Source: Roseovarius sp. (GTDB taxonomy: Bacteria; Pseudomonadota; Alphaproteobacteria; Rhodobacterales; Rhodobacteraceae). Taken from it: a stretch of 12,504 nt of DNA. Position 1 is the first letter of the stretch. Each line of letters begins with the position of its first letter. Shown one piece after another: positions 1 to 7,900 of the stretch. The stretch lies in NCBI GenBank assembly GCA_007125415.1, contig SLDH01000280.1, positions 1 through 12,504 of the forward strand, read 5' to 3'. The notes under the pieces were generated by a model. It had not been told where the DNA came from. It worked only from the letters and a program-made list of their open reading frames with translations, and searched no databases. The position numbers were made by a program, and so were the translations under genes.

Positions 1-180
1 ATGAAGGGGAACAAAGCTGTTCGGAGAATGCCGGAAAAAGGGCACTATCTTGCGGCTGCACTTGTAGTACCCACTGTCCATAATTTATGGAATTCGATAT
101 GCGATGGAGATTCCGATAACTTCATGAAACCTTGACCATTCCGACGGTCGACGCTCCACACATACAGGGGGGTGATCTTG
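1..180. other. Upstream intergenic stretch of the glycan gene
   Basis: I see no convincing gene in this leader. A 44-codon frame opens at base 1 and ends at 132-134, but it has no visible homology and no ribosome site in the window. It is AT-richer than the rest of the window. A short palindrome, CCATAA-T-TTATGG, lies at 78-90 and could be an operator. I found no well-spaced -35/-10 pair. The Shine-Dalgarno sequence of the following gene lies at 166-172. Confidence 0.4.
166..172 (+). promoter_or_regulatory. Ribosome binding site deciding the glycan-gene start
   Basis: An AGGGGGG run ends 8 bases before ATG 181. This spacing favours ATG 181 over the in-frame GTG at 172, which overlaps the last G of the site itself. 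Confidence 0.7.
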
Positions 181-2061
181 ATGCTCTATGACATTGTCAT
201 AAGGCTCAGCGCAAAGCAGAAGCGCGCCATATTGCTCGCACTGGATGTGCTGCTTATCGGGGTGGCGCATATTCTGGTTGTGACATTGCTACTGGGCAGT
301 TCCACGACACTCAGCCTGCCTGCACATCTGCTCATTGATCTGACCCTGATGATGGGCGTCGGCCTCATGCTGACGGCCATTCTGGGCCTGCACCAGATCA
401 AGCTGAACGCCTATGAGATGCAAAGGGTCATCGACAGTGCTTTCGTGGCCATGGTGATCGTGGCGGCGGGGCTCATCGGCTCACTTTTCGTGCCGGGAAT
501 GGTCACGCCTGCCTATGTCTACGTTGTGACAGGTATGCTGTTTCTCATCCTTTCGGTCTCCAGCCGACTGCTTTTGAAACAGTTTCTGATGCAGATCTAT
601 ACCCGCGGCCGCTCGCGGATGCGCATCGTGATCTATGGCGCCGGTCAGACCGGCCAGCAGTTGGCGGTGGCGCTCGCCACCGATGATACGGTCCAGCCCG
701 TGGCCTTTGTCGACGATGACCCGCGCATGCAGAATGTCTTCGTCGCGGGGCTTCGCGTGTTCAAACCCTCGAGGCTGTCTGATCTGATCGAGCGCCATGA
801 TGTGAAACGTGTTGTGCTCGCCATGCCATCAGCCAGCGGCACGATCCGCGCCAGCATCATCAAGCGGCTTGCCGCATTGCCTGTCGAAGTGCACGCGATG
901 CCGTCCTTTGCGGATATGATCGCGGATTCGGGCAGGACGCTTCTGGATACAAGGCGCATCGATCCATCCGAATTGCTCGGTCGCAAGCCGCTGGATGCCG
1001 AGCTTCCGGGCAGTTCCACCACCTATGAGGGGCGCTCGGTGCTCGTCACCGGGGCGGGCGGCTCCATCGGCTCCGAACTCTGCCGCCAGTTGCTGGTCAA
1101 CAGGCCCCGTCGGGTGGTGTTGCTGGATCATGGGGAACATGCGCTTTTCAATATCGACAGGGAATTGCGCGCGCTTTCTCCGAAGATGGATATCGAGACG
1201 GTATTGGGGTCGGTTTGTGACAAGGCCCTGATCAGGGAGGTGATGGAGGATCACGCCGTCGATGTCGTGTTTCACGCCGCGGCCTACAAACATGTACCGC
1301 TGGTCGAAGCCAATGCGCTCGAGGGCATGCGCAACAACGTCCTGGGCACCAGGACAGTGGCCGATGCCGCGCGGGAGGCTGCCGTGGAACGGTTCATCCT
1401 TGTCTCCACCGACAAGGCCGTGCGCCCTTCATCGGCGATGGGAGCGTCGAAACGGCTGGCCGAGATGTGCGTGCAGGATCTGGCCACCCGCGCCGACCAG
1501 ACCCGGTTTTCCATGGTCCGCTTCGGCAATGTGCTGGGGTCTTCGGGCTCCGTGCTGCCGCTCTTTCAGGAGCAGATCGCCCGTGGCGGCCCCGTCACCC
1601 TCACCCATATGGATGTGACGCGCTATTTCATGACCATCCCCGAGGCGGTGCGCCTTGTCTTGCTGGCCGGCACCTTCGCGCGGGGGGGAGATGTATTCGC
1701 CCTCGACATGGGAGAACCCGTGCCCGTCAGAACCATCGCGCGCCAGATGATCGAAGGCGCCAACAAGACGGTGCGCGACAAGGACAATCCCGATGGCGAT
1801 ATCGAAATCCGGATCACCGGTCTGCGCCCGGGCGAAAAGCTGCATGAGGAGCTTCTGATCGGCTCGGACATGCTGACCACGCCTCACCCCAAGATCCTGC
1901 GCGCCCAGGAAAGCCATCTCTCGGAAATCGAGATGGCCAATGTCCTGCAAAGCCTGCGCCAGGCCGTGGAGACGCGCAATCGCGATACGCTCAACATGAT
2001 TCTCACCAAATGGATCGAAAAGCCCGAAAAAACCGGTGCCGTGAGGAATCTGGATGGCTGA
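181..2061 (+). CDS. Membrane-anchored nucleotide-sugar 4,6-dehydratase/epimerase (CapD/FlaA1/WbpM family)
   Basis: This 626-residue protein of the large-SDR polysaccharide biosynthesis family probably modifies a UDP-sugar (typically UDP-GlcNAc 4,6-dehydration) for capsule, exopolysaccharide or O-antigen. It would act at the cytoplasmic face of the inner membrane. Four hydrophobic segments fill the first ~130 residues. A CoA-binding-like Rossmann domain follows (Gly153-Ala-Gly155...Gly158), then the catalytic SDR domain with NAD motif TGAGGSIG (290-297). The active-site stretch STDKAV (409-414) is followed by SSAMGASKR, where Met420 replaces the usual SDR tyrosine and Lys424 is kept, as in WbpM/PglF-type enzymes. 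Length fits the family (about 600-660). Start 181 is chosen for its ribosome site. The substrate cannot be read from the sequence. The next gene is a DNA-repair gene with its own promoter, so this gene probably belongs to a glycan locus to its left. Confidence 0.9.
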   Translation: MLYDIVIRLSAKQKRAILLALDVLLIGVAHILVVTLLLGSSTTLSLPAHLLIDLTLMMGVGLMLTAILGLHQIKLNAYEMQRVIDSAFVAMVIVAAGLIGSLFVPGMVTPAYVYVVTGMLFLILSVSSRLLLKQFLMQIYTRGRSRMRIVIYGAGQTGQQLAVALATDDTVQPVAFVDDDPRMQNVFVAGLRVFKPSRLSDLIERHDVKRVVLAMPSASGTIRASIIKRLAALPVEVHAMPSFADMIADSGRTLLDTRRIDPSELLGRKPLDAELPGSSTTYEGRSVLVTGAGGSIGSELCRQLLVNRPRRVVLLDHGEHALFNIDRELRALSPKMDIETVLGSVCDKALIREVMEDHAVDVVFHAAAYKHVPLVEANALEGMRNNVLGTRTVADAAREAAVERFILVSTDKAVRPSSAMGASKRLAEMCVQDLATRADQTRFSMVRFGNVLGSSGSVLPLFQEQIARGGPVTLTHMDVTRYFMTIPEAVRLVLLAGTFARGGDVFALDMGEPVPVRTIARQMIEGANKTVRDKDNPDGDIEIRITGLRPGEKLHEELLIGSDMLTTPHPKILRAQESHLSEIEMANVLQSLRQAVETRNRDTLNMILTKWIEKPEKTGAVRNLDG

Positions 2062-2171
2062 AAACCTGATTTGAGATCGCATGCTGGGGACAAGCAGCAA
2101 GGCGCGGTGCCGGACCTTCATCCCGAAGCTGCGACAGATCGCGCAGAGCCTGCCAAAACTTGCCGGACGAC

Positions 2172-2199
2172 TTGCAAAACAAAGGCGGATCGATATAGA
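2172..2199 (+). promoter_or_regulatory. Predicted sigma70-type promoter of imuA
   Basis: TTGCAA (2172-2177) and TATAGA (2194-2199) are separated by 16 bases, a good match to a housekeeping promoter. The predicted transcription start falls at about 2205-2208, on or beside ATG 2207. The -10 overlaps the LexA box by two bases, so bound LexA would block RNA polymerase. Confidence 0.6.
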
Positions 2200-2212
2200 A
2201 CAAATCATGAAC
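2198..2212 (+). promoter_or_regulatory. SOS (LexA) box, GAAC-N7-GAAC
   Basis: The sequence GAACAAATCATGAAC is an exact match to the alphaproteobacterial LexA consensus GAAC-N7-GAAC. It sits at the end of the -10 element and just before the imuA/imuB mutasome genes, which are classic LexA targets in this class. The candidate start codon ATG 2207 lies inside the box. Confidence 0.88.
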
Positions 2213-2917
2213 AAAATGGAATCGCCTGCCCCGTGGACACCCTTGAAACCCACAAGAGCAACCCTGCCGGAACGCGCTGCCGTTTTGCCGGTGCCAGCCC
2301 CCTGCCCCGGGCTATCGGAGGTTTTTGCACAGACAGCGGCGGATGCGGCGGCAATGGGCTTTGTCCTCTCCACGCTGGCCCAACAGGACACGCCGGTGCT
2401 CTGGATACAGGACCGGCTGTCGCGCAAGGAGGCAGGCCAGCCCTATCTGGCCGGTCTGAATGGCATGGCGCTCATGGAAGTGAAAGCCAGCCGGGCGGCA
2501 GACGTGCTCTGGGCGATGGAAGAAGGGTTGGCCTGCCGGGCCCTCGCGGCGGTGATCGGCGAGATCTGGGGCAATCCGGCGCGGCTCGATTTCACCGCGA
2601 GCAAGCGTCTTGCCCTGCGCGCCGCGCGCCATGGGGTGCCCTGCTGGCTGCTGCGGCGCGCCGCCTCTCCCGATCTGAGCGCCGCGCACAATCGCTGGCG
2701 CGTGGCCTCCCTGCCCGCCGCCGCCCATCCGCACGACCCGAAAGCCCCCGGCGACCCGCGCTGGCAACTCACGCTGTTCCGCTCGCGGAACGCGCCACCC
2801 GGCACATGGACCGCCACCCATGACCGGGCGGCGGATCGTGTCGATTTCGCTCCCGCAATTTCCGATGGAGCGCTGGCTGAGGCAGAAAGCCCGCGAGAGC
2901 ACCGCGCCGCCCGATGA
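2207..2917 (+). CDS. imuA: ImuA, SOS-induced translesion synthesis accessory protein
   Basis: ImuA (ImuA'-like, distantly RecA/SulA-like) works with ImuB and DnaE2 in damage-induced mutagenesis. The 236-residue product shows the family's core, including PVLWIQDRLSRKEAG, the segment around VLWAMEEGLACRA, and the C-terminal stretch PGDPRWQLTLFRSR followed by PPGTWTATHDRAADRVDF. I see no Walker A (GxxxxGK[ST]) motif. The start is uncertain. The frame is open back to an ATG at 2081, but the promoter and SOS box at 2172-2212 put the transcription start near 2206. That leaves ATG 2207 (leaderless) or ATG 2216 (about 10-base leader) as the likely starts, and neither has a Shine-Dalgarno sequence. 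The end overlaps imuB by 98 bp, implying translational coupling. Identity is well supported by its place before imuB. Confidence 0.85.
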   Translation: MNKMESPAPWTPLKPTRATLPERAAVLPVPAPCPGLSEVFAQTAADAAAMGFVLSTLAQQDTPVLWIQDRLSRKEAGQPYLAGLNGMALMEVKASRAADVLWAMEEGLACRALAAVIGEIWGNPARLDFTASKRLALRAARHGVPCWLLRRAASPDLSAAHNRWRVASLPAAAHPHDPKAPGDPRWQLTLFRSRNAPPGTWTATHDRAADRVDFAPAISDGALAEAESPREHRAAR

Positions 2918-4364
2918 CCTGCCCGTCGTGCTGGCCAGCGAGGGGCCGCATGGCCCGGTGATCCACGCCGCCAACCGCGCCGCACGGCTGGCCGGGGCCC
3001 ATGAGGGCGCGCGGGTGGTGGATGCAAGGGCCACCTGCCCTGCCCTGCGGGTGGAATATGCCGATATCACCGGCGACAGGCAGGCGCTGGAGCACCTCAT
3101 GCTCTGGGCGCGGCGCTGGTGCCCCTGGACGGCGGTGGATGGCGCGGCGGGCCTCATTCTCGATACCACCGGGGCCGATCACCTCATGGGCGGTGAGGCG
3201 GAGATGCTCGAAGAGATGGAGAGCCGGCTGTCTCTTCTGGGGCTGAGCGCGCAACTGGCCGTGGCACCCACATGGGGGGCGGCCTGGGCACTGGCGCGCT
3301 ACGGGCCGGTGCGGGCGCGCTGCGGCGCGGAAGAGATTGCCGACATGCTGGCCCCGCTGCCCGTGGCGGCGCTGCGGCTCGATCGGGAGACGCGGCTCCT
3401 GCTGCACCGGCTGGGGCTCAGGACCATCGGCGCGCTGCTGCAGGTGCCGCGCCTTTCGCTGACCCGGCGGTTTGCCCGCGCGGCCCTGCCGGCCAATCCG
3501 CTCTTGCGGCTCGATCAGGCCACCGGGGCTCTGGCCGAACCCGTGGCGAGCCCCGCACCGCCCCCCCGCATCCGCGCCGTGGCGCGGCTGGCCGAGCCCA
3601 TCATGGACCCGTCGGCGCATCTGGAGGGGCTTTGCGCGGATATCTGCACACAACTGGCGCAGGCGGGCCTTGGCTGCCGCCATCTGCGACTCTGCGTCTA
3701 CCACACCGATGGCGAGGTCAGCCATGTGGAGGCCGCCACCGCCGCCCCCACCCGCGAGGCGGCGCATCTGTGCCGACTTTTCGAGGGGCGGCTGGAGCGG
3801 ATCAATCCCGGTTACGGCTTCGATCTGATCACGCTGGAGGCGGGCCGGACGGAACCGCTCGAGTTGACCCAGACACGGCTGGATGGCGCAGCGGAGGCGG
3901 ATCTGCAGCTGCCCCGGCTGATCGACCGGCTGAGCGCGCGGCTGGGCGCGCGCGCCGTCACCCGCCCTGCCCTGCGCCAAAGCCATGTGCCCGAACGCGC
4001 GCAAACCGCCCTTGCCGCCCTTGCCAGCCCGCCCGAGGCCACGGAAATCTCCGAGGCCGCTCCCCCGCGCGAACGCCCCTTGCGCCTCTTGCGCCCCCCC
4101 GAGGAGGTGCGCGTGCTCTATGCCGTGCCCGAAGGGCCGCCGGTGCAGTTCATCTGGCGGCGCCAGAGCCTGCGCGTCACGCGCTATGCGGGACCCGAGC
4201 GGATAGCGCCCGAATGGTGGCGGGATCGCCCCGGCACGCGCCTGCGCGATTATTTCAAGGTGGAGGACCAGGGCGGCCGGCGGCTCTGGCTCTACCGCGA
4301 AGGGCTGCATGATGACGGGCGCGGCGGCGCGCCCCGCTGGTTCGTTCACGGGATGTTTGCCTAG
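2820..4364 (+). CDS. imuB: ImuB, Y-family polymerase-like mutasome subunit
   Basis: ImuB resembles Y-family polymerases but is regarded as non-catalytic; it links ImuA and DnaE2 to the sliding clamp. The 514-residue product starts with RRIVSISLPQFPMERW, where a true DinB would have an Asp-rich first motif (IDMDAFY-like). The second catalytic motif reads AVDGAAGLILD (105-115): Asp107 is kept, but Gly108 replaces the catalytic Glu. A helix-hairpin-helix-like stretch (LHRLGLRTIGALLQVP) follows, then the ImuB-specific C-terminal part (from about IRAVARLAEPI), ending in the typical WFVHGMFA. The start lies inside imuA with no clear Shine-Dalgarno, consistent with coupling. Length fits the family (about 500-530). 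Usually dnaE2 follows closely; here 616 bp separate them. Confidence 0.92.
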   Translation: MTGRRIVSISLPQFPMERWLRQKARESTAPPDDLPVVLASEGPHGPVIHAANRAARLAGAHEGARVVDARATCPALRVEYADITGDRQALEHLMLWARRWCPWTAVDGAAGLILDTTGADHLMGGEAEMLEEMESRLSLLGLSAQLAVAPTWGAAWALARYGPVRARCGAEEIADMLAPLPVAALRLDRETRLLLHRLGLRTIGALLQVPRLSLTRRFARAALPANPLLRLDQATGALAEPVASPAPPPRIRAVARLAEPIMDPSAHLEGLCADICTQLAQAGLGCRHLRLCVYHTDGEVSHVEAATAAPTREAAHLCRLFEGRLERINPGYGFDLITLEAGRTEPLELTQTRLDGAAEADLQLPRLIDRLSARLGARAVTRPALRQSHVPERAQTALAALASPPEATEISEAAPPRERPLRLLRPPEEVRVLYAVPEGPPVQFIWRRQSLRVTRYAGPERIAPEWWRDRPGTRLRDYFKVEDQGGRRLWLYREGLHDDGRGGAPRWFVHGMFA

Positions 4365-4438
4365 AATATGGTGCACCAAGCGGAATTTATCGTCCCCCGG
4401 GGCGCGCGCGATCCGGGCATGCCCCCGCCCGCCCCTGG

Positions 4439-4752
4439 CAGGCTGCTGAAAAAGTGCCTCACTCACACTTCCAACCATTTTGAGTCAGAAAACTGTTCCG
4501 CGCCACGCTTGCCCCACCGTCTCGCCCGGGCGACCAGCCCGGGCCGCGCCCGACCCTCCCCCCGGGAGGGCGCATTGCGACGTTGCAAGAAGCTCAATGT
4601 TCGGAAATATCTGGCGACCATAAAGCACTGCCGCCGCAGCGTGGGGAAGCGCCCACCCAGGGTCGGGCGCGCCCCTCTGCGCATCGACCCGGCCATGGGA
4701 GAGGAACGGTTTCCCTGCAAAGTTCGAGTCGGTTCCCTTTTTCAGCAACCTG
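4439..4752. mobile_element. MITE-like non-autonomous element (314 bp)
   Basis: The ends are inverted repeats. The left end is CAGGCTGCTGAAAAAGTG (4439-4456). The right end, read on the minus strand, is CAGGTTGCTGAAAAAGGG (4752-4735). They match at 16 of 18 positions. The interior carries a perfect 13-bp inverted pair, CGCGCCCGACCCT (4545-4557) and its complement (4659-4671), and a hairpin CCCTCCC-CCC-GGGAGGG (4554-4570). No transposase is encoded. The GCTGCTGAAAAAG ends recall insertion sequences of the IS1182 type, but that is memory, not a search. No target-site duplication is obvious, so exact borders may differ by a few bases. It could also be the fused ends of a deleted insertion sequence. 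Confidence 0.65.
4554..4570. repeat. GC-rich hairpin inside the element
   Basis: A perfect 7-bp stem CCCTCCC/GGGAGGG has a 3-base loop. It lies next to the internal 13-bp inverted arm. Without a following T-run it is not a canonical terminator, but it could slow transcription running from imuB to dnaE2. Confidence 0.5.
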
Positions 4753-4829
4753 TTAGACTGGTTGTCAATCAGCTTCGATCGGCTTGTCTTCCTTGCGCGG
4801 AGCAAAGGACAAAGGCCGCCGCACATCGG

Positions 4830-4857
4830 TCATGCTGAAAGCATGCCTCCGGCATGA
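4830..4857. repeat. Overlapping CATG hairpin cluster
   Basis: CATGCT-GAA-AGCATG (4831-4845) overlaps CATGCC-TCC-GGCATG (4842-4856), and the outer arms TCATGC/GCATGA can also pair. The middle arm can thus pair left or right. The GCCTCCGGC core resembles a repeat in the 11453-11518 region, so this is more likely a dispersed intergenic repeat than a riboswitch. Confidence 0.45.
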
Positions 4858-4980
4858 CCCGCCCCCACGGCCCGGCGATACGCGGTTTGGTACAGGTTGC
4901 CGCAGGTTGATCGAGATTGACTCTGGAAAGTGGGATTCATCGCCATCCAAGCACCTTAATCTGACCGGTCTTTCACGCTG

Positions 4981-7900
4981 ATGCCCCAGAACGATCATCA
5001 ACACCCGCGCCGCACGCTGACGGAGGAAGGCCTCACCCCCAACCCGCCCGCGCCCTTCGTGGAGCTTGGCGTGACCACCTGTTTCTCCTTCCTGCACGGG
5101 GCGTCGGATGCGGTGGATCTGGCACTTGCCGCCTGGACGCATGGGTATGACGCCCTCGGCGTGGCGGATCTCAACACCATGGCCGGCGTGGTGCGGCTGC
5201 ACAGCGAGGCGCTGAAGGCGCGGATGCGCCCGGTGATCGGCTGCCGGCTGCATCTGGTGAGCGGCGAGCGTTTTCTGGCCTACCCGCGTGACCGCGCCGC
5301 CTATGGCCGGCTGTGCACGCTGCTCTCGAAGGGCAAGATGCAGGACCGGCAGGGCGGCTGGCAGCAGAAGGGCCAGTGCGAGCTGACCCTGGATGATCTC
5401 GCCACCCATGCGGAAGGTTTGCAGCTCATCGCCCTGCCGGAGGCCGGGATCGCCCCCTTCGCCGCCCGCCTGCCCCGCCTTCTGCGCTGCCTGCCCGGCC
5501 TGCGCCATATCGCGGTGAGCTATCTCTATCGCGGCGATGATCGCGCGCGCATCAACGCGCTGGACCGGCTGGCGCGGCAGCACGGGCTGGGCATTCTGGC
5601 CACCAATGATGTGCATTACCACGCCCCCGATCGCCGCCCCCTGCAGGATGTGATGACCTGCATCCGCCACAAGACCACCATCGCCCGGGCGGGTTTTTTG
5701 CTGCATGCCAATGCCGAGCGACACCTGAAATCACCCGCCGAGATGCTGCGCCTCTTTGCCGAATGGCCGCACGCAATCCGCGCCACCCGCGAGGTGGCCG
5801 ATGCCTGCCATTTCGATCTGCGGCAGCTTGCCTATGAATACCCCCGCGAAACCACGCCCGAAGGGCGCAGCCCGCAGGACTATCTGACCGAGCTTACATG
5901 GCAGGGCGCAGCGCGATATTACCCCAAAGGCATTCCGCCCAAAGTGCAGGCCACGCTCGAGCGTGAACTGGCGCTGATCGAAAAGCTCGACATCGCGCGC
6001 TATTTCCTGACGATCCATGACATCATCCGCTTCGCGCGCGAAGAGGTCGATCCGCCGATCCTGTGCCAGGGGCGCGGCTCGGCCGCCAATTCGGCGGTGT
6101 GCTATGTGCTGGGCATCACCGCCGTTGACCCCAGCCAGAACGACCTGCTGTTCGAACGCTTCATCTCCGAAGAGCGCAAGGAGCCGCCCGATATCGACGT
6201 GGATTTCGAGCATGAGCGCCGCGAAGAGGTGATCCAGCACATCTATGCGAAATACGGGCGCGACCGTGCCGCCCTTTGCGCCACGGTGATCCATTACCGC
6301 CCGCGCATGGCGGTGCGCGAGGTGGGCAAGGCCATGGGCCTGTCGGAGGATGTCACCTCGGCGCTGGCAAGGACGATCTGGGGCAGTTGGGGGCGCGAAC
6401 TGGGCGCGCGGGAGGCAGCCGATACGGGGCTCGATCTGCGCGATCCGCATGTCGCGCGCACCATCAAGCTCGCTGATCAGCTGATCGGCATGCCGCGGCA
6501 CCTGAGCCAGCATGTGGGGGGCTTCATCCTGACCGAAACGCCCCTCACCCGGACCGTGCCCATCGGCAATGGCGCGATGCCCGAGCGCAGCTTCATCGAA
6601 TGGGACAAGGACGATATCGACGCGCTGCGCATCCTCAAGGTGGATGTGCTGGCGCTGGGCATGCTCAGTTGCATCCGCAAGGCCTTCCAGATGATCGAAG
6701 CGCATCATGGCCGCAGACTCGACCTCGCCCGCGTGCCCACCGAGGACAGCGCCGTCTATGACATGCTCTGCCGGGGCGACAGCCTCGGCACCTTTCAGGT
6801 CGAGAGCCGCGCGCAGATGAACATGCTGCCAAGGCTCAAGCCACGCACCTTCTATGATCTGGTGATCCAGGTGGCCATCGTGCGCCCCGGCCCCATCCAG
6901 GGGGATATGGTGCACCCCTATCTGCGCCGGCGCGGCGGAGATGAACAGGTCACCTACCCCTCTCCCGGCCCGGGCCATGACCCCGATGAGTTGCGCCACA
7001 TCCTCAAACGCACCAATGGCGTGCCGATCTTTCAGGAACAGGCGATGAAGATCGCCATGGTCGCCGCCGAATTCTCGCCGCAGGAGGCCAATGAACTGCG
7101 CAAGGCCATGGCCACCTTCCGCTCCCGCGGGACGATCGAGAAACTGGAGGAGAAGATGGTCAGCCGGATGATCGCCCGTGGCTACGCGCCCGATTTCGCC
7201 GCGCGCTGTTTCGATCAGATCAAGGGATTCGGCGATTACGGCTTTCCCGAAAGTCACGCGGCGAGCTTTGCGCTGCTGGTCTATGTCTCGAGCTGGATCA
7301 AGTGCCATTATCCGGATGTGTTCTGCGCGGCCCTGCTCAACGCGCAGCCCATGGGCTTTTACGCGCCCGCACAGATCGTGCGGGATGCGCGCGAGCACGG
7401 GGTTGAGGTGCGCGCGCCGGATGTGAATTTCAGCGCCTGGGACAACACGCTCGAGCCTGTGGGCACGTCCCGCTTTGCCGTGCGCCTCGGGCTGCGGCAG
7501 GTGGACGGGATGCCCGCCCCGGTGGCCGCACGCCTCATCGCGGAACGTTCGGCGCCGTATGGAAGCCTCAAGGCGCTCAAGGACCGCGCGCGTGTCGATG
7601 CGGGCACCATGCGCAAGCTGGCCGCGGCAGATGCCTTCCGCTCCATGGGGCTCGATCGCCGGCAGGCCCTGTGGGACTCGCGCGCCCTGCGCGATGCACC
7701 CGATCTGCCGCTCTTCCGCGAGGCGGCGGATGAAGGCGAGGAGGCGCCGGTTCTGCTGCCCGAGATGGCGCGCTGCGAGCAGGTGGTGGCCGATTACCAG
7801 ACGCTGCGCCTGTCGCTCAAGGCGCATCCCCTGTCCTTTCTGCGCCGCAGCATGGCCCGGCAGGGCTATACGGCCATGGGGGATCTGCCGCGCCTTGGTA

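Larger units (their letters stand above)
4365..4980. other. 616-bp gap between imuB and dnaE2
   Basis: This gap interrupts an operon that is compact in many relatives. Most of it (4439-4752) is a MITE-like element. The flank 4753-4980 holds a cluster of CATG-centred hairpins (4830-4857). On the minus strand it also holds a 22-codon frame (4833 to 4765, beginning MTDVRRPLSFAPRK) with GGAGG 12 bases upstream, which could be a gene remnant but is too short to name. A -35-like TTGACT lies at 4917-4922 with no convincing -10. I found no GAAC-N7-GAAC or GTTC-N7-GTTC box here. Frames crossing the gap show no recognisable protein. Confidence 0.7.

Noticed and set aside
1..134. 44-codon frame at the left edge
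   Set aside because: No ribosome site is visible in the window, its composition is not convincing, and it lies in an AT-rich leader.
2769..4478. 569-codon open frame on the minus strand opposite imuB
   Set aside because: Its low-complexity Ala/Gly/Arg/Pro/His-rich product is the usual antisense shadow of a GC-rich gene, and imuB is clearly real on the plus strand.
4722..4735. GTTC-GAGTCG-GTTC as a possible LexA box before dnaE2
   Set aside because: The spacer is 6, not 7, bases and the site lies in the end of the repeat element about 250 bp before dnaE2.
4439..4752. CRISPR array or integron-like site as explanation for the repeats in the imuB-dnaE2 gap
   Set aside because: There are only paired inverted arms, with no series of regularly spaced direct repeats and no integrase.
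4368..4838. 156-codon plus-strand frame across the imuB-dnaE2 gap
   Set aside because: It runs through the repeat element and its hairpins, shows no family motif and has no ribosome site.
5731..7827. 698-codon open frame on the minus strand opposite dnaE2
   Set aside because: It lies wholly inside the well-identified dnaE2 gene, has a His/Ala/Gly-biased shadow composition and shows no family motif.
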